DNA of 34,438 nt from JASMHC01 sp964453855 (GTDB taxonomy: Bacteria > Pseudomonadota > Alphaproteobacteria > Rhodobacterales > Rhodobacteraceae): the NCBI GenBank assembly GCA_964453855.1, contig CAYVRN010000028.1, positions 1 through 34,438 of the forward strand. The letters are read 5' to 3'. Shown piece by piece: positions 15,826 through 25,869 of this stretch (positions are counted from its first letter, which is position 1; the number at the start of each line of letters is the position of its first letter). A program made the translations under genes and the position numbers. The notes beneath the pieces are model-generated. The model did no database searches, was not told the DNA's origin, and was given only the letters and a program-made list of their open reading frames with translations.

Positions 15826-17031
15826 ATGACACATGTAGTTGTTGTCGGAGCAGGACAAGCCGGTCAGGCGGTCGTCACGAAACTACGCAATAGCGGGTTC
15901 GACGGTGGAATTACCCTAGTTGGCGAAGAAACCGCGCCGCCGTATCAACGACCGCCCCTGTCTAAAGCCTATCTGCTTGGCGATATGGAGCTAGAGCGCC
16001 TCTATCTGCGACCTGAAAGCTTTTACGCCGATAACAACATTTCGCTAAGGCTGGGATCAAAGGTCGAGACCGTTGATGCAGCGGCAAAAACCGTCAGCTT
16101 GGCGGGTGAAACGATTACCTATGATCACCTCGTATTGACCACTGGTTCTGATCCGCGTCGCTTGCCTGCGGCAATCGGCGGCACACTGGACGGGGTGTAT
16201 ACCGTTCGCACCCTGAAGGACGTGGATCAGATGGAACCCGAGTTCCGTGAGGGTGCCAAGGTTCTGATCATCGGCGGAGGCTATATCGGCCTGGAAGCGG
16301 CAGCGGTTGCCGCCAAAAAAGGCTTGAACGTCACACTGGTCGAAATGGCCGATCGTATTCTCCAACGGGTCGCCTCGCCTGAAACTTCGGGTTATTTCCG
16401 CGATCTGCATAAGTCACACGGCGTCGATCTGCGCGAAGGCGTTGGTCTTGAACGCTTAACCGGCGAAGGACGTGTCACAGGGGCCAAATTGTCTGACGGG
16501 TCTGAGCTGGACGTGGATTTTGTGATTGTCGGAGTCGGCATTACGCCTGCCACAGCCCTTGCCGAAATGGCGGGGATCGAACTGGAAAACGGGATCAAAA
16601 CAGACATCAAAGGCCAAACTTCAGACCCGAATATCTGGGCGGCGGGCGACTGTGCGTCCTTCCCCTACAAAGGCGAACGCATCCGACTTGAGAGCGTGGG
16701 CAACGCCATTGATCAGGCCGAGGTCGTAGCCGAAAACATCATGGGCGCCAATAAGGACTATGTTGCCAAACCGTGGTTCTGGTCGGATCAGTACGACTGC
16801 AAATTGCAAATCGCTGGATTGAACACCGGCTATGATCAGGTTGTCACACGCCAAGGCGAAAACAGCGTGTCTTATTGGTATTACAAGGAAAATCAACTTG
16901 TTGCCCTTGATGCTATGAATGATCCGCGCGCCTACATGGTCGGGAAGCGTCTGATTGAGGCCGGAAAATCACCCGCTCAGGATGCGGTTGGCAATCCGGA
17001 AACTGACCTGAAAGAGCTTTTAAAAGCGTGA
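15826..17031 (+). CDS. FAD-dependent NAD(P)H:ferredoxin/rubredoxin-type reductase
   Basis: A 401-residue pyridine-nucleotide flavoprotein of the rhodocoxin/putidaredoxin reductase family, moving electrons from NADH to a small iron-sulfur protein. Seen are the FAD fold VVVVGAGQAGQ (GAGQAG at 8-13), PPYQRPPLSKAYL, the NAD fold VLIIGGGYIGLEAAA (GGGYIG at 150-155), an acidic residue E173 at the end of the next strand (NADH preference), and the second FAD motif IWAAGDCASF. The C-terminal reductase domain follows, with WFWSDQYDCKLQIAG. No ferredoxin or cytochrome P450 gene is adjacent, so the partner is unknown. The stop overlaps the rsmD start as GTGA (17028-17031). Confidence 0.88.
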   Translation: MTHVVVVGAGQAGQAVVTKLRNSGFDGGITLVGEETAPPYQRPPLSKAYLLGDMELERLYLRPESFYADNNISLRLGSKVETVDAAAKTVSLAGETITYDHLVLTTGSDPRRLPAAIGGTLDGVYTVRTLKDVDQMEPEFREGAKVLIIGGGYIGLEAAAVAAKKGLNVTLVEMADRILQRVASPETSGYFRDLHKSHGVDLREGVGLERLTGEGRVTGAKLSDGSELDVDFVIVGVGITPATALAEMAGIELENGIKTDIKGQTSDPNIWAAGDCASFPYKGERIRLESVGNAIDQAEVVAENIMGANKDYVAKPWFWSDQYDCKLQIAGLNTGYDQVVTRQGENSVSYWYYKENQLVALDAMNDPRAYMVGKRLIEAGKSPAQDAVGNPETDLKELLKA

Positions 17032-17597
17032 GGATTATTGCCGGAGATTTTCGCGGGCGGGCACTTGCCAGCGTCGGCAAGGGGGACGCAGGGGCGCATC
17101 TTCGTCCAACGACAGACCGCGTGCGAGAGAGCCTTTTCAATGTGCTGGCCGGTGGGGCCTATGACGACCCGTTCACCGACGCGCGTGTGCTAGACTTGTT
17201 TGCTGGCACTGGAGCCTTGGGGCTAGAAGCCTTATCGCGCGGGGCGTCGCATGTCACCTTTGTGGACGACGGACGCAAGGCGCAAAGCCTGATCAAGCAG
17301 AATATCGACATCTGCCGCGCGCACACTGCAACGCGCATTTTTCGCGGTGATGCCAGACGGCTGTCGGGGAATAAGGACGAACCGTTTGACCTGATTTTCC
17401 TCGACCCCCCCTATGGAAAAGGACTGGGTGAACTGGCGATTTCCGCCGCACTTAAAGGGGGATGGTTTGCCGCGGGTGCGCTGATCGTCTGGGAAGACAG
17501 CGCCGAGATTTCGCCGCCCGATGCGCTCGAACTATTGGACCGGCGCAAGTACGGGGACACTCGGATAAATATCCTGCGCGCCACCCGTCTTGAATAA
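17028..17597 (+). CDS. rsmD: 16S rRNA (guanine966-N2)-methyltransferase
   Basis: RsmD methylates N2 of G966 in 16S rRNA during 30S assembly. The protein is 189 residues with the family start MRIIAGDFRGRAL, the RPTTDRVRESLFNVL segment (26-40), SAM-binding DLFAGTGALGLEALSRGA (56-73) and the catalytic DPPY at 126-129. It starts at GTG 17028, overlapping the reductase stop. This overlap makes it dependent on translation of an unrelated gene, which is common for RsmD in compact genomes. The 86 bp to the convergent transaldolase gene (17598-17683) shows no clear terminator. Confidence 0.94.
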   Translation: MRIIAGDFRGRALASVGKGDAGAHLRPTTDRVRESLFNVLAGGAYDDPFTDARVLDLFAGTGALGLEALSRGASHVTFVDDGRKAQSLIKQNIDICRAHTATRIFRGDARRLSGNKDEPFDLIFLDPPYGKGLGELAISAALKGGWFAAGALIVWEDSAEISPPDALELLDRRKYGDTRINILRATRLE

Positions 17598-17683
17598 CCA
17601 TTCGAGGTCATCGCCGGGCAGAGGTACGCTCAACGGCGCACCCCACGATATCCAGAATTGCTGATGGAACAATTATCTGTCGA

Positions 17684-18625
17684 TCAAAGTTGATCTGCGA
17701 CCATTGCAATCAGTTTCTGATGGTCCTTGTCAAAATTCCGAATACCCTCGGACAGCTTTTCTGTCGCCATTGCGTCTGCGTTCAAGTGCCAGCGGAACGA
17801 TGCCTCGTCAGCGTTCACCCGAGCAACTTTTGCCGCGCTGTCCGGCGACAGCATCCGATCAAGCGAACCTTCCATGTTAGAAAGCTGGTCAAGCAGCGCC
17901 GGAGAAATCGTAAGGTTGTCACAACCTGCCAAGGCCAAGACCTGCTCTTTCGAACGGAAAGATGCGCCCATGACAATCGTGTCTATACCGTTTGCCTTGT
18001 AATACTTGTAGATACCGCGAACCGACATGACACCTGGATCTGTTTCAGGCGGATATGCCTCTACACCCTCGGCCTTCTTGTACCAATCCGTGATGCGACC
18101 AACGAAAGGCGAGATCAGATAGGCGTTCGCCTCGGCGCAAGCGACCGCTTGGATCAAAGAGAAAATCAGCGTCAAGTTACAGTCGATACCTTCGGCCTGC
18201 AGGATTTCCGCCGCCCGAATGCCTTCCCACGTTGCGGCCAGTTTGATCAAAATGCGGTCTTTTCCAACACCGCGCTGCGCGTAATCAGCTACGATGTCAC
18301 GTGCGCGCTGAACCGACGCATCCACGTCAAAAGACAAACAGGCATCCACCTCGGTCGACACACGGCCCGGAACCAGTTTGGAAAGTTCAGCCCCAATAGC
18401 AACGGTAAGCGTTGCAGCAGTTTCCTCGGCTGTTTTTCCGGCTTTGCGGCACACATCCAGTTCGCGCGCAATAAGTTCTTTGGCACTGTCAGATTGGAAT
18501 GCTGCAAGCACCAAGGAAGGGTTGGTGGTGCAATCAACCGGATTATAAGTGCGGACGGCTGCAAAATCGCCTGTATCTGCAACAACAGTGGTCATGTCTT
18601 TGAGTTGGTCAAGAATGGTCGGCAT
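17684..18625 (-). CDS. tal: Transaldolase
   Basis: This enzyme moves a dihydroxyacetone unit from sedoheptulose 7-phosphate to glyceraldehyde 3-phosphate in the pentose phosphate pathway. The protein is 313 residues, the length of classical TalA/TalB enzymes. Signatures are YNPVDCTTNPSLVL near the N-terminus, RVSTEVDACLSFD, the Schiff-base Lys in RILIKLAATWEGIRAAE, CNLTLIFSLIQA and FVGRITDWYKK. It is the last gene of the polyol cluster, 35 bp after xylB. Placing it there makes sense because xylulose 5-phosphate and fructose 6-phosphate from these genes feed the non-oxidative pentose phosphate pathway. Confidence 0.94.
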   Translation of the reverse strand: MPTILDQLKDMTTVVADTGDFAAVRTYNPVDCTTNPSLVLAAFQSDSAKELIARELDVCRKAGKTAEETAATLTVAIGAELSKLVPGRVSTEVDACLSFDVDASVQRARDIVADYAQRGVGKDRILIKLAATWEGIRAAEILQAEGIDCNLTLIFSLIQAVACAEANAYLISPFVGRITDWYKKAEGVEAYPPETDPGVMSVRGIYKYYKANGIDTIVMGASFRSKEQVLALAGCDNLTISPALLDQLSNMEGSLDRMLSPDSAAKVARVNADEASFRWHLNADAMATEKLSEGIRNFDKDHQKLIAMVADQL

Positions 18626-18660
18626 AGAATTTTCCTTCGTATGATCGGATATAAGCCCGT

Positions 18661-20112
18661 TTAACTCAGGCTCTTTATGGCAGGATAGGCGTTGCGGAAG
18701 CGCTGATAGGCGACTTCGAAGTCATTTATCAAGGATTGTTCGGGCTGTACCACCCGTTTGATTTTCGGCGGTGTCATCACATCATTTGGTGCTTGGCCTG
18801 TTGCGGCCACAAGCCCCAAACGTGCAGCACCCAGTGCAGCTCCGAACTCGCCCTGTTCGGGTACAAAAAGTGGCGTATTCAGAACCGTTGCAATCAGTTT
18901 CAGCCAATAGTCCGAACGTGCGCCGCCTCCGATCGCGATAAGGCGAGCAACACAGGCTCCCGAGGCAGCAAGCGCGTTGAAACTGTCTTTCAGCCCGAAT
19001 GCGACGCCTTCCAATACAGCCTTGGTCAGGTCGTCCCGCGATGTTTGAGCTGATATGCCTGTAAAGCTGCCCCGAATGGCCGCATCGTTGTGTGGCGTGC
19101 GTTCGCCTGCAAGATAGGGCAGAAAAAGCACCGCACCGGGCGGCGTCAGTTTGGCTCCAAGCGCAGCGGTCAAATCGGCGGGGGTTTTATCCGTCACGCG
19201 GGCAAGCCAGTTTAGGTTATCTGTCGCTGCCAGCATGACCCCCATCTGATACCAATGATCCGGAATCGCATGACAGAACGTATGCACCGCCATTTCCGGG
19301 TTGGGCTGGCAATGATCCCTAGCCGACAGAATAACTCCCGAGGTTCCAAGCGACACAACCCCTTGCCCTTCTTGCAAAGCGCCCACGCCGCAGGCAGCGG
19401 CGGCGTTATCTCCAGCCCCGCCCGCAACACTTACTGCGTTCTTCAGCCCCCACTTGCGGCGCAATTCATCCTTTAGATATCCAGCCGTTTGCGACCCTTC
19501 GACAAGGCGCGGCATTTGATCAACCCGCATTCCAGAGGCTGCAAGAAGCTTGGGCGACCAATCCCGTTTCCGCACATCCAGCCATGATGTGCCAGCGCTA
19601 TCCGACATATCGGCAACGTAGTCGTCGGTCAGATAGAAATTCAGATATGCGGCTGGTAAAAGCACCTTGGCGATCCGCTGATAGATGTCAGGCTCGTTTT
19701 TCCTGATCCATTCCAGTTTCGGAGCCGTGAATCCGGGAAACACGATGTTACCCGACAGATTTTGTACCTCAGATTGATCGTCCAATGCTGCAGCTTCGGC
19801 ATGCGCGCGTGTGTCATTCCACAAAATGCACGGTCGCAGCACTTCTCCGTTCTTGTCCAGAACTGTCGCGCCATGCATGTGCCCCGCAACGCCGATACCC
19901 TTCAGTTCGGCGAACTCCGGAACACTGGCGTGCATTTCAGACACGGCACTTTCCAAAGCATCAATCCACAACCAAGGGTCCTGTTCCGACCACCCCAGAT
20001 AAAGGGTTTGCGTTTGGTACGCCCGCTCTACCGTTGTAATCGGAGTGCCGGCCTCATCCACCAGCAATGCCCGAAGGCCCGAGGTTCCCAAGTCAACTCC
20101 GAGGTAGGTCAC
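18661..20112 (-). CDS. xylB: Xylulokinase (FGGY family)
   Basis: It phosphorylates D-xylulose to xylulose 5-phosphate. The 483-residue protein has the FGGY kinase layout: MTYLGVDLGTSGLRALLVD (phosphate 1 motif), YLGWSEQDPWLW, GIGVAGHMHGATVLD, ILWNDTRAHAEA, the catalytic Asp D235 in GGAGDNAAAACG, VVSLGTSGV, and FLPYLAGERTPHNDAAIRG of the C-terminal domain. These are XylB features rather than glycerol or gluconate kinase ones. The start is GTG at 20112 with AAGGAA upstream. In this operon the xylulose would come from D-arabitol oxidised by the mannitol dehydrogenase homologue, or from xylitol. Confidence 0.93.
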   Translation of the reverse strand: MTYLGVDLGTSGLRALLVDEAGTPITTVERAYQTQTLYLGWSEQDPWLWIDALESAVSEMHASVPEFAELKGIGVAGHMHGATVLDKNGEVLRPCILWNDTRAHAEAAALDDQSEVQNLSGNIVFPGFTAPKLEWIRKNEPDIYQRIAKVLLPAAYLNFYLTDDYVADMSDSAGTSWLDVRKRDWSPKLLAASGMRVDQMPRLVEGSQTAGYLKDELRRKWGLKNAVSVAGGAGDNAAAACGVGALQEGQGVVSLGTSGVILSARDHCQPNPEMAVHTFCHAIPDHWYQMGVMLAATDNLNWLARVTDKTPADLTAALGAKLTPPGAVLFLPYLAGERTPHNDAAIRGSFTGISAQTSRDDLTKAVLEGVAFGLKDSFNALAASGACVARLIAIGGGARSDYWLKLIATVLNTPLFVPEQGEFGAALGAARLGLVAATGQAPNDVMTPPKIKRVVQPEQSLINDFEVAYQRFRNAYPAIKSLS

Positions 20113-20132
20113 AGTTCTTTTCCTTCAGGCAT

Positions 20133-20780
20133 TTAGCCAAAAACGATATCTGCCGCTTGGCTATGCGCTTCGATCGTATCCGCATTCAGCAGATCGTTTC
20201 CTTCGACTTTCGCTCTGGCTGCATCCTCAGGCATGCCCAAGTCCAACCATCGTTGCATCAGTCGTTGCTGAAGTACGTCGCGAGAGCACTGGATTTTTAC
20301 CTTAAGATCAAAGTGATTGCGCAATTTATTCCACGGTTTCTGGTCCAGTAGCAGATAGTTACCTTCCACAAGAAGAATTCCCACGTCTTTCGAGACAACA
20401 CGCGCCGAAGCTCTGGCAACGTCGTTTTCCCTATCGAACACAGGAACAGCCACATCACTGGTCGGTCTTGCCGCAAGGCGCGCCAGAAGACTGTCCAAAC
20501 CATCCACATCAAAGGTCTGAGGGGCCCCTTTGCGCGGACGTAGGCCAAGCTGATCCAGTATTGCGTTGTCGTAATGGAAGCCGTCCATCGGAACAACTTC
20601 AGCAGTTACGCCATGAGCAGTTACCAACGCGTCGCGGATATTTTCCGAGAGCGTGGATTTCCCGCTCCCCGGCGCTCCGACGATGGCCACAATCAGTCTG
20701 TCTGTTTGTTTCCGACCGGCTATCTCGGCTGCCAGATCCGCTTGACTGGAAAGGCAAAAGGTGTCCGACGTGTCCTGCAT
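20133..20780 (-). CDS. P-loop kinase of the uridine/pantothenate kinase fold (FrcK-like), sugar kinase candidate
   Basis: A 215-residue P-loop phosphotransferase. Walker A GAPGSGKS is at 35-42, VVPMDGFHYDNAILDQLGLRPRKG at about 62-84 is the acceptor-site and lid region seen in the PanK/uridine kinase fold, and a Walker B-like segment VGILLVEGNYLLLDQKPW follows near 131-148. Related genes occur in alphaproteobacterial sugar ABC operons, where they are named as fructose-operon kinases (frcK). Three bases separate it from mtlK. Because SmoS and MtlK both yield D-fructose and no ROK or PfkB fructokinase is in view, it is the natural candidate for making fructose 6- or 1-phosphate. This is inference; the true substrate is not shown by sequence. 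Confidence 0.75.
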   Translation of the reverse strand: MQDTSDTFCLSSQADLAAEIAGRKQTDRLIVAIVGAPGSGKSTLSENIRDALVTAHGVTAEVVPMDGFHYDNAILDQLGLRPRKGAPQTFDVDGLDSLLARLAARPTSDVAVPVFDRENDVARASARVVSKDVGILLVEGNYLLLDQKPWNKLRNHFDLKVKIQCSRDVLQQRLMQRWLDLGMPEDAARAKVEGNDLLNADTIEAHSQAADIVFG

Positions 20781-20783
20781 TAT

Positions 20784-22250
20784 TTAGTCCGCACAATATT
20801 GCTGAATGGCAGCTTCGATGCCTTGAGCCCATATGATACGCAACCACGCGCAGAATGCATCGGCAAATCGGCTTTCCTGCGCTAGGTCACCGTAGATATG
20901 GCGCATAGCCAACCACGCACTCGGCTCCGATTTTGCTGCCTTGGCGGTAGCTTGAAGCGTGCCCCAGAACGGGTCGTTCGGCTCGATGACGCTTCCATCC
21001 TCGCGCGACCCTTCGCACATGCGCGCCCATGCGGCCTCAACAAGAGCCAAGCCCTCGATTGGGGTACCTTTCGCCAATCCTTCGCGTATGGTTGGCAAGA
21101 TAAACCCGGGATGCCGCGAAGACCCGTCAAACGCCACACGACGAGTGGTATCAACGATCTTCGGGTTCGAGAAGCGGTTGAAAATCAGATCAACGTAGGC
21201 CTCGGGTGTCATACTCGGAACCGGTTTTACGTGCGGCACCACCTCGGTTCGCGCGATCTTCAGGAACAATTCGCTAATTGCTGCGTGCTGCATACATCCC
21301 GCAATAGTCTCGACGGATAGAACCTCGGCGGGAACGGCGATGACTTGATGCCCGCCATTCAGGATGCGGATTTTCATGATTTCGAAATCATGCACCTCAT
21401 CCGAGAACGTTGCGCCAGCCTTGTCCCAATCCGGACGCCCAGCGCAGAAATTATCCTCGATCACCCACTGACGGAAGTTTTCATGGGTAACAGGGGCAAG
21501 ATCATCGACCCCCAGATCTTTGGCCAACGCAATTTCCTTTGGGCCCGTTGCCGGAACAATACAATCCACCATAGAATTGGGGAACGTACAGTTGGTGACA
21601 ATCCAAGCCGCCAATTCGGGATCGGACATTTCAGCCAAGGACACGACGGTCTGGCGTAAAACATCACCATTGCCCTGAAGGTTATCGCAGCACAGGCCGG
21701 TGAAGGGTCCAACCCCGCTATCGCGGCGCTTGCGAAGGGCAGCAATAATAGCCCCGAAAGCGGTTTTCGGTGTGCCAGGGTGTTGGCTGTCGTGAATGAT
21801 ATCGGGGTGGTTTGCATCAAAACCGCCCGTCGCAGGATCGATGTAGTAACCGCCTTCGGTTACGGTAGTCGCAACAATACGGATATCCGGCTGGGCCATT
21901 CTTTCAATAAGAGCGGAATTTCCGTCTTCAATTGGCAGATAGTCAATCATCGAACCGACGACCTCGGCAGAGCTAGACTTCGGATCAAGTTCGATCAACG
22001 TTGTCAGACAGTCCTGCGACAACAGCTTTTCTCGCATCGATGCATCATACTGACGAACACCCGCACCGATGATTGCCCAGTCATGCGCCAACCCTTGCTG
22101 CATGAGGCGATGCAGATACCAAGCCTGATGGCCCCTGTGAAAGTTCCCGACACCAATATGCAGGATACCCGGCGTTAATGCCGAACGATCATAAGTCGGG
22201 CGCAAAATCTGGTCTGGTAGTTCATCCAAAGTCGCATTGACGAGTTTCAT
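20784..22250 (-). CDS. mtlK: Mannitol 2-dehydrogenase (polyol-specific long-chain dehydrogenase)
   Basis: It oxidises D-mannitol to D-fructose with NAD; family members also act on D-arabitol and D-sorbitol. The chosen start, ATG 22250 (MKLVNATLDELPDQ), gives 488 residues, near the Pseudomonas and Rhodobacter enzymes. Seen are LHIGVGNFHRGHQAWYL (30-46) of the NAD fold, TEGGYYID, CCDNLQGNGDVLR, and the catalytic K-x4-N-x2-H set as K293, N298 and H301 in MKIRILNGGHQ. The frame runs 14 codons further up, but that would overlap smoS by 13 bases, whereas ATG 22250 has AGGGAGAG at a good distance. It sits between smoS and the P-loop kinase gene. Confidence 0.93.
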   Translation of the reverse strand: MKLVNATLDELPDQILRPTYDRSALTPGILHIGVGNFHRGHQAWYLHRLMQQGLAHDWAIIGAGVRQYDASMREKLLSQDCLTTLIELDPKSSSAEVVGSMIDYLPIEDGNSALIERMAQPDIRIVATTVTEGGYYIDPATGGFDANHPDIIHDSQHPGTPKTAFGAIIAALRKRRDSGVGPFTGLCCDNLQGNGDVLRQTVVSLAEMSDPELAAWIVTNCTFPNSMVDCIVPATGPKEIALAKDLGVDDLAPVTHENFRQWVIEDNFCAGRPDWDKAGATFSDEVHDFEIMKIRILNGGHQVIAVPAEVLSVETIAGCMQHAAISELFLKIARTEVVPHVKPVPSMTPEAYVDLIFNRFSNPKIVDTTRRVAFDGSSRHPGFILPTIREGLAKGTPIEGLALVEAAWARMCEGSREDGSVIEPNDPFWGTLQATAKAAKSEPSAWLAMRHIYGDLAQESRFADAFCAWLRIIWAQGIEAAIQQYCAD

Positions 22251-22279
22251 AGGGGACTCTCCCTGTACGCTGTCTTTCA

Positions 22280-23049
22280 TCAGCTCATCCAATTTCCGCC
22301 GTCCACGTTATAGGTCTGCGCGACGATATAGTTGGCCTCGTCCGAGGCGAGAAATACGGCCATGCCGGTCAGGTCATCAGCTGTACCCATCCGACCAAAG
22401 GGAACGGCAGCTCCGACTTCCTGCTTCTTCTGCCCCGGGGCTTTGCCCTCGTATTTGGCGAAAAAAGCGTCGACCCCGTCCCAATGTTCACCATCCACAA
22501 CACCGGGGGCGATGGCGTTCACGTTGATGCCGTGCTGGATCAGGTTCAGGCCGGCTGATTGCGTCAGGCTGATAACCGCGGCCTTAGTGGCACAATAAAC
22601 GGCAACCAAAGCTTCGCCCCGACGTCCTGCCTGACTGGCCATATTGATGATCCTGCCGCGAATACCGCAATCGATCATGTGCTTGGCCACGGCTTGCATG
22701 GTGAACAGGGTGCCCGCCACGTTGATATCGAACACGCGGTTGTAATCGGCGCGGTCGATCTCGGCGATCGGGGCGGCGGTAAACAAGGCGGCGTTATTGA
22801 TCAGGATGTCGATCTGTCCAAACTGGGCAACGGTCGCATTGATGGCGCGATCGATGCTGTCCTGCTTGGTCACATCCATTTCGACGGCAAAAGCTGCGTC
22901 GCCGATTTCGGCAGCGGCTTCACGGGCGCGGTCGATGTTGATATCGGCAATCGCAACCCGCGCGCCTTCGGCGACATAGGTCTTGGCAAAGGCCAACCCG
23001 ATCCCGCGGGCCGAGCCGGTAATCAGCGCGGTTTTACCGTCCAAGCGTT

Positions 23050-23053
<4 letters not shown>
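22280..23053 (-). CDS. smoS: Sorbitol (glucitol) dehydrogenase, short-chain type
   Basis: An NAD-dependent SDR that oxidises D-glucitol to D-fructose (and galactitol to tagatose in the Rhodobacter sphaeroides enzyme). The 257-residue protein has the Rossmann motif TGSARGIG (12-19), D37 at the end of beta-2 for NAD, NNA at 86-88, and the catalytic set S140, Y153 and K157 (YCATK). The C-terminus VAQTYNVDGGNWMS matches the polyol SDR group. Its ATG overlaps the smoK stop as ATGA (23050-23053), and its 3' end leads straight into mtlK. Confidence 0.94.
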
Positions 23054-24054
<1,001 letters not shown>

Positions 24055-24065
24055 TGTTTTAGTCC

Positions 24066-24896
24066 TTATTTCACTGCGCCGAAGGTTAGGCCGCGTACAA
24101 GTTGTTTCTGGCTGAACCAGCCAAGGATGAGGATCGGCGCAATCGCCATAGTCGATGCCGCGCTGAGTTTTGCGTAGAACAGACCCTCGGGGCTGGAATA
24201 GCTGGCAATGAACGCCGTCAGCGGTCCGGCTTTGGCGGCCGTCAGGTTCAACGTCCAAAAGGCTTCGTTCCATGCGAGAATGACGTTTAGAAGGATGGTC
24301 GAGGCAATGCCGGGGATCGCCATGGGCGTAAGGATGTACAGGATTTCTTCGCGCAGTGTGGCGCCGTCCATCCGTGCCGCTTCAAGAATTTCGCCGGGAA
24401 TTTCCTTGAAGTAGGTGTAGAGCATCCAAACAATGATCGGCAGATTGATCAGCATCAGAACGATAACCAGACCCGTTCGACTGTCCAAAAGTCCAAGCTT
24501 TATGAACAGCAGATAGATCGGATAAAGTACACCTACGGCCGGAAGCATCTTGGTCGAGAGCATCCACAGTAGAATGTCTTTCGTACGTTTCGAAGGCACA
24601 AAGGCCATCGACCAAGCAGCAGGAACCGCCACGATTATCCCAAGCAGCGTTGAACCGCCTGCAATGATGATTGAGTTGGTCAGAAAGCGGCCATAGTTCG
24701 ACCTTTCCTGAACAATACCGTAGTTTTCCAATGTCCAAGTAGACGTCAGAATTTGCAGCGGCGTTTTGATCGCGTCCGCTTCGGTTTTGAACGACAAGGT
24801 TATGATCCAGAGGATCGGGAAAAAGATGATCAGCCCGACAGCCCAAGCGAGGGCGGTGTTGATCGACTTGCGGCGAGTGGTGACTGTTCTTGCCAT
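24066..24896 (-). CDS. smoG: Sorbitol/mannitol ABC transporter permease
   Basis: Second inner-membrane permease of the polyol importer (MalG type), 276 residues. An N-terminal basic stretch (ARTVTTRRKSINTAL) is followed by six membrane segments and the EAA loop EAARMDGATLREEILYILTP, typical of CUT1 sugar importers. The C-terminus ends FSQKQLVRGLTFGAVK, as in MalG relatives. It is 12 bp from smoF upstream and 11 bp from smoK downstream. Confidence 0.93.
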   Translation of the reverse strand: MARTVTTRRKSINTALAWAVGLIIFFPILWIITLSFKTEADAIKTPLQILTSTWTLENYGIVQERSNYGRFLTNSIIIAGGSTLLGIIVAVPAAWSMAFVPSKRTKDILLWMLSTKMLPAVGVLYPIYLLFIKLGLLDSRTGLVIVLMLINLPIIVWMLYTYFKEIPGEILEAARMDGATLREEILYILTPMAIPGIASTILLNVILAWNEAFWTLNLTAAKAGPLTAFIASYSSPEGLFYAKLSAASTMAIAPILILGWFSQKQLVRGLTFGAVK

Positions 24897-24908
24897 GGTC
24901 GTGCCCTC

Positions 24909-25787
24909 TTATGCGTCCAGATTTTTGCCGACGATGCGCATCAAAAAGATCGCAACAATGTTGGCAAGGATGATTGCGTAGACCCCGCCCGCAGACCCAA
25001 GCCCGATGTTCTGGCTTTCCAGAACCCGCTGGAAGATCAGGTAGGTCAGTGTCTTGGTGCCGAATGCGCCGCCCGTTGTCACAAAGATTTCAGCGAAGAT
25101 CGACAGAAGAAAAATCGTCTGTATCAGGATCACGATGGTAATCGCGCGGGATAGGTGCGGCAGGATGATGTACCAGAAGCGTTTTAGCGCCGAAGCTCCG
25201 TCCATTTCGGACGCTTCCAACTGTTCCCCGTCCAGAGACTGGATCGCAGTTAGCAAAATCAGCGTCGCAAATGGCAACCATTGCCAGCTTACAATCATAA
25301 TCAGCGACGGAAGACTTGCGTGGCTCAGCCACTCGACCGGCGCGGCTCCGAAGGCGCGCCAGACATGGGCAAAGAACCCGTTGACCGAGTCCATGAACAG
25401 GTTTTTCCAGACCAGTGCAGAAACTGTCGGCATGACGAAGAAGGGGGCGATCACCAGAATGCGGACAACGCCTTGACCCCACATCGGTTGATCCAGAAGC
25501 AGCGCTAGAAGTACACCAAGGATAACAGTGATAATAAGGACCCCACCGACGATGACGAGTGTGGTTGTCACGCTGGGCCAGAACGAACTGCTGCTGACAA
25601 AGCGCACGTAGTTGTCAAAACCTACCCACTGAAGACCGTTTTCCAATGAGTCTCCGCGGAGCGGCAAGTATTTCTTGAAGCTGAAGAATAGGGTCATCGT
25701 CAGCGGGACCAGCATCCATCCCAAAAGCAAGATGACAGCTGGGGCCATCATGATGCGGGCGGCTGAGCGAGAGTGTTGGGTTGCCAT
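24909..25787 (-). CDS. smoF: Sorbitol/mannitol ABC transporter permease
   Basis: First inner-membrane permease of the polyol importer (MalF type), 292 residues. It has six predicted membrane segments, starting at RIMMAPAVILLLGWMLVPLTMTLFFSF, and an EAA loop LEASEMDGASALKRFWYIILP. It is separated from smoE by 119 bp that hold a strong hairpin, and from smoG by 12 bp. Confidence 0.93.
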   Translation of the reverse strand: MATQHSRSAARIMMAPAVILLLGWMLVPLTMTLFFSFKKYLPLRGDSLENGLQWVGFDNYVRFVSSSSFWPSVTTTLVIVGGVLIITVILGVLLALLLDQPMWGQGVVRILVIAPFFVMPTVSALVWKNLFMDSVNGFFAHVWRAFGAAPVEWLSHASLPSLIMIVSWQWLPFATLILLTAIQSLDGEQLEASEMDGASALKRFWYIILPHLSRAITIVILIQTIFLLSIFAEIFVTTGGAFGTKTLTYLIFQRVLESQNIGLGSAGGVYAIILANIVAIFLMRIVGKNLDA

Positions 25788-25869
25788 GGATACACTTCCT
25801 CTGTTGGCAGCGACGATACTACCCTAGCGAATTTCACGAGTTTTGCGGAGAGCGAGTTTTGCCGTGGTA

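Noticed and set aside
17598..17683. Possible terminator or RNA gene between rsmD and transaldolase
   Set aside because: Only a 5-bp AATTG/CAATT repeat is visible, with no T run and no tRNA-like fold.
18242..18252. TTTGATCAAAA resembling the potF operator
   Set aside because: It lies inside the conserved catalytic segment of transaldolase (codons for ILIKL), so the match is explained by the protein sequence.
17690..18664. Long open frame on the plus strand opposite transaldolase
   Set aside because: It is a mirror of a highly conserved gene, has no recognisable protein feature, and is rich in Cys, Arg and His as expected for antisense of GC-rich coding DNA.
24055..24273. 73-codon N-terminal extension of the smoK frame
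   Set aside because: It overlaps the end of smoG, shows no transporter features, and ATG 24054 gives the normal ATPase N-terminus.
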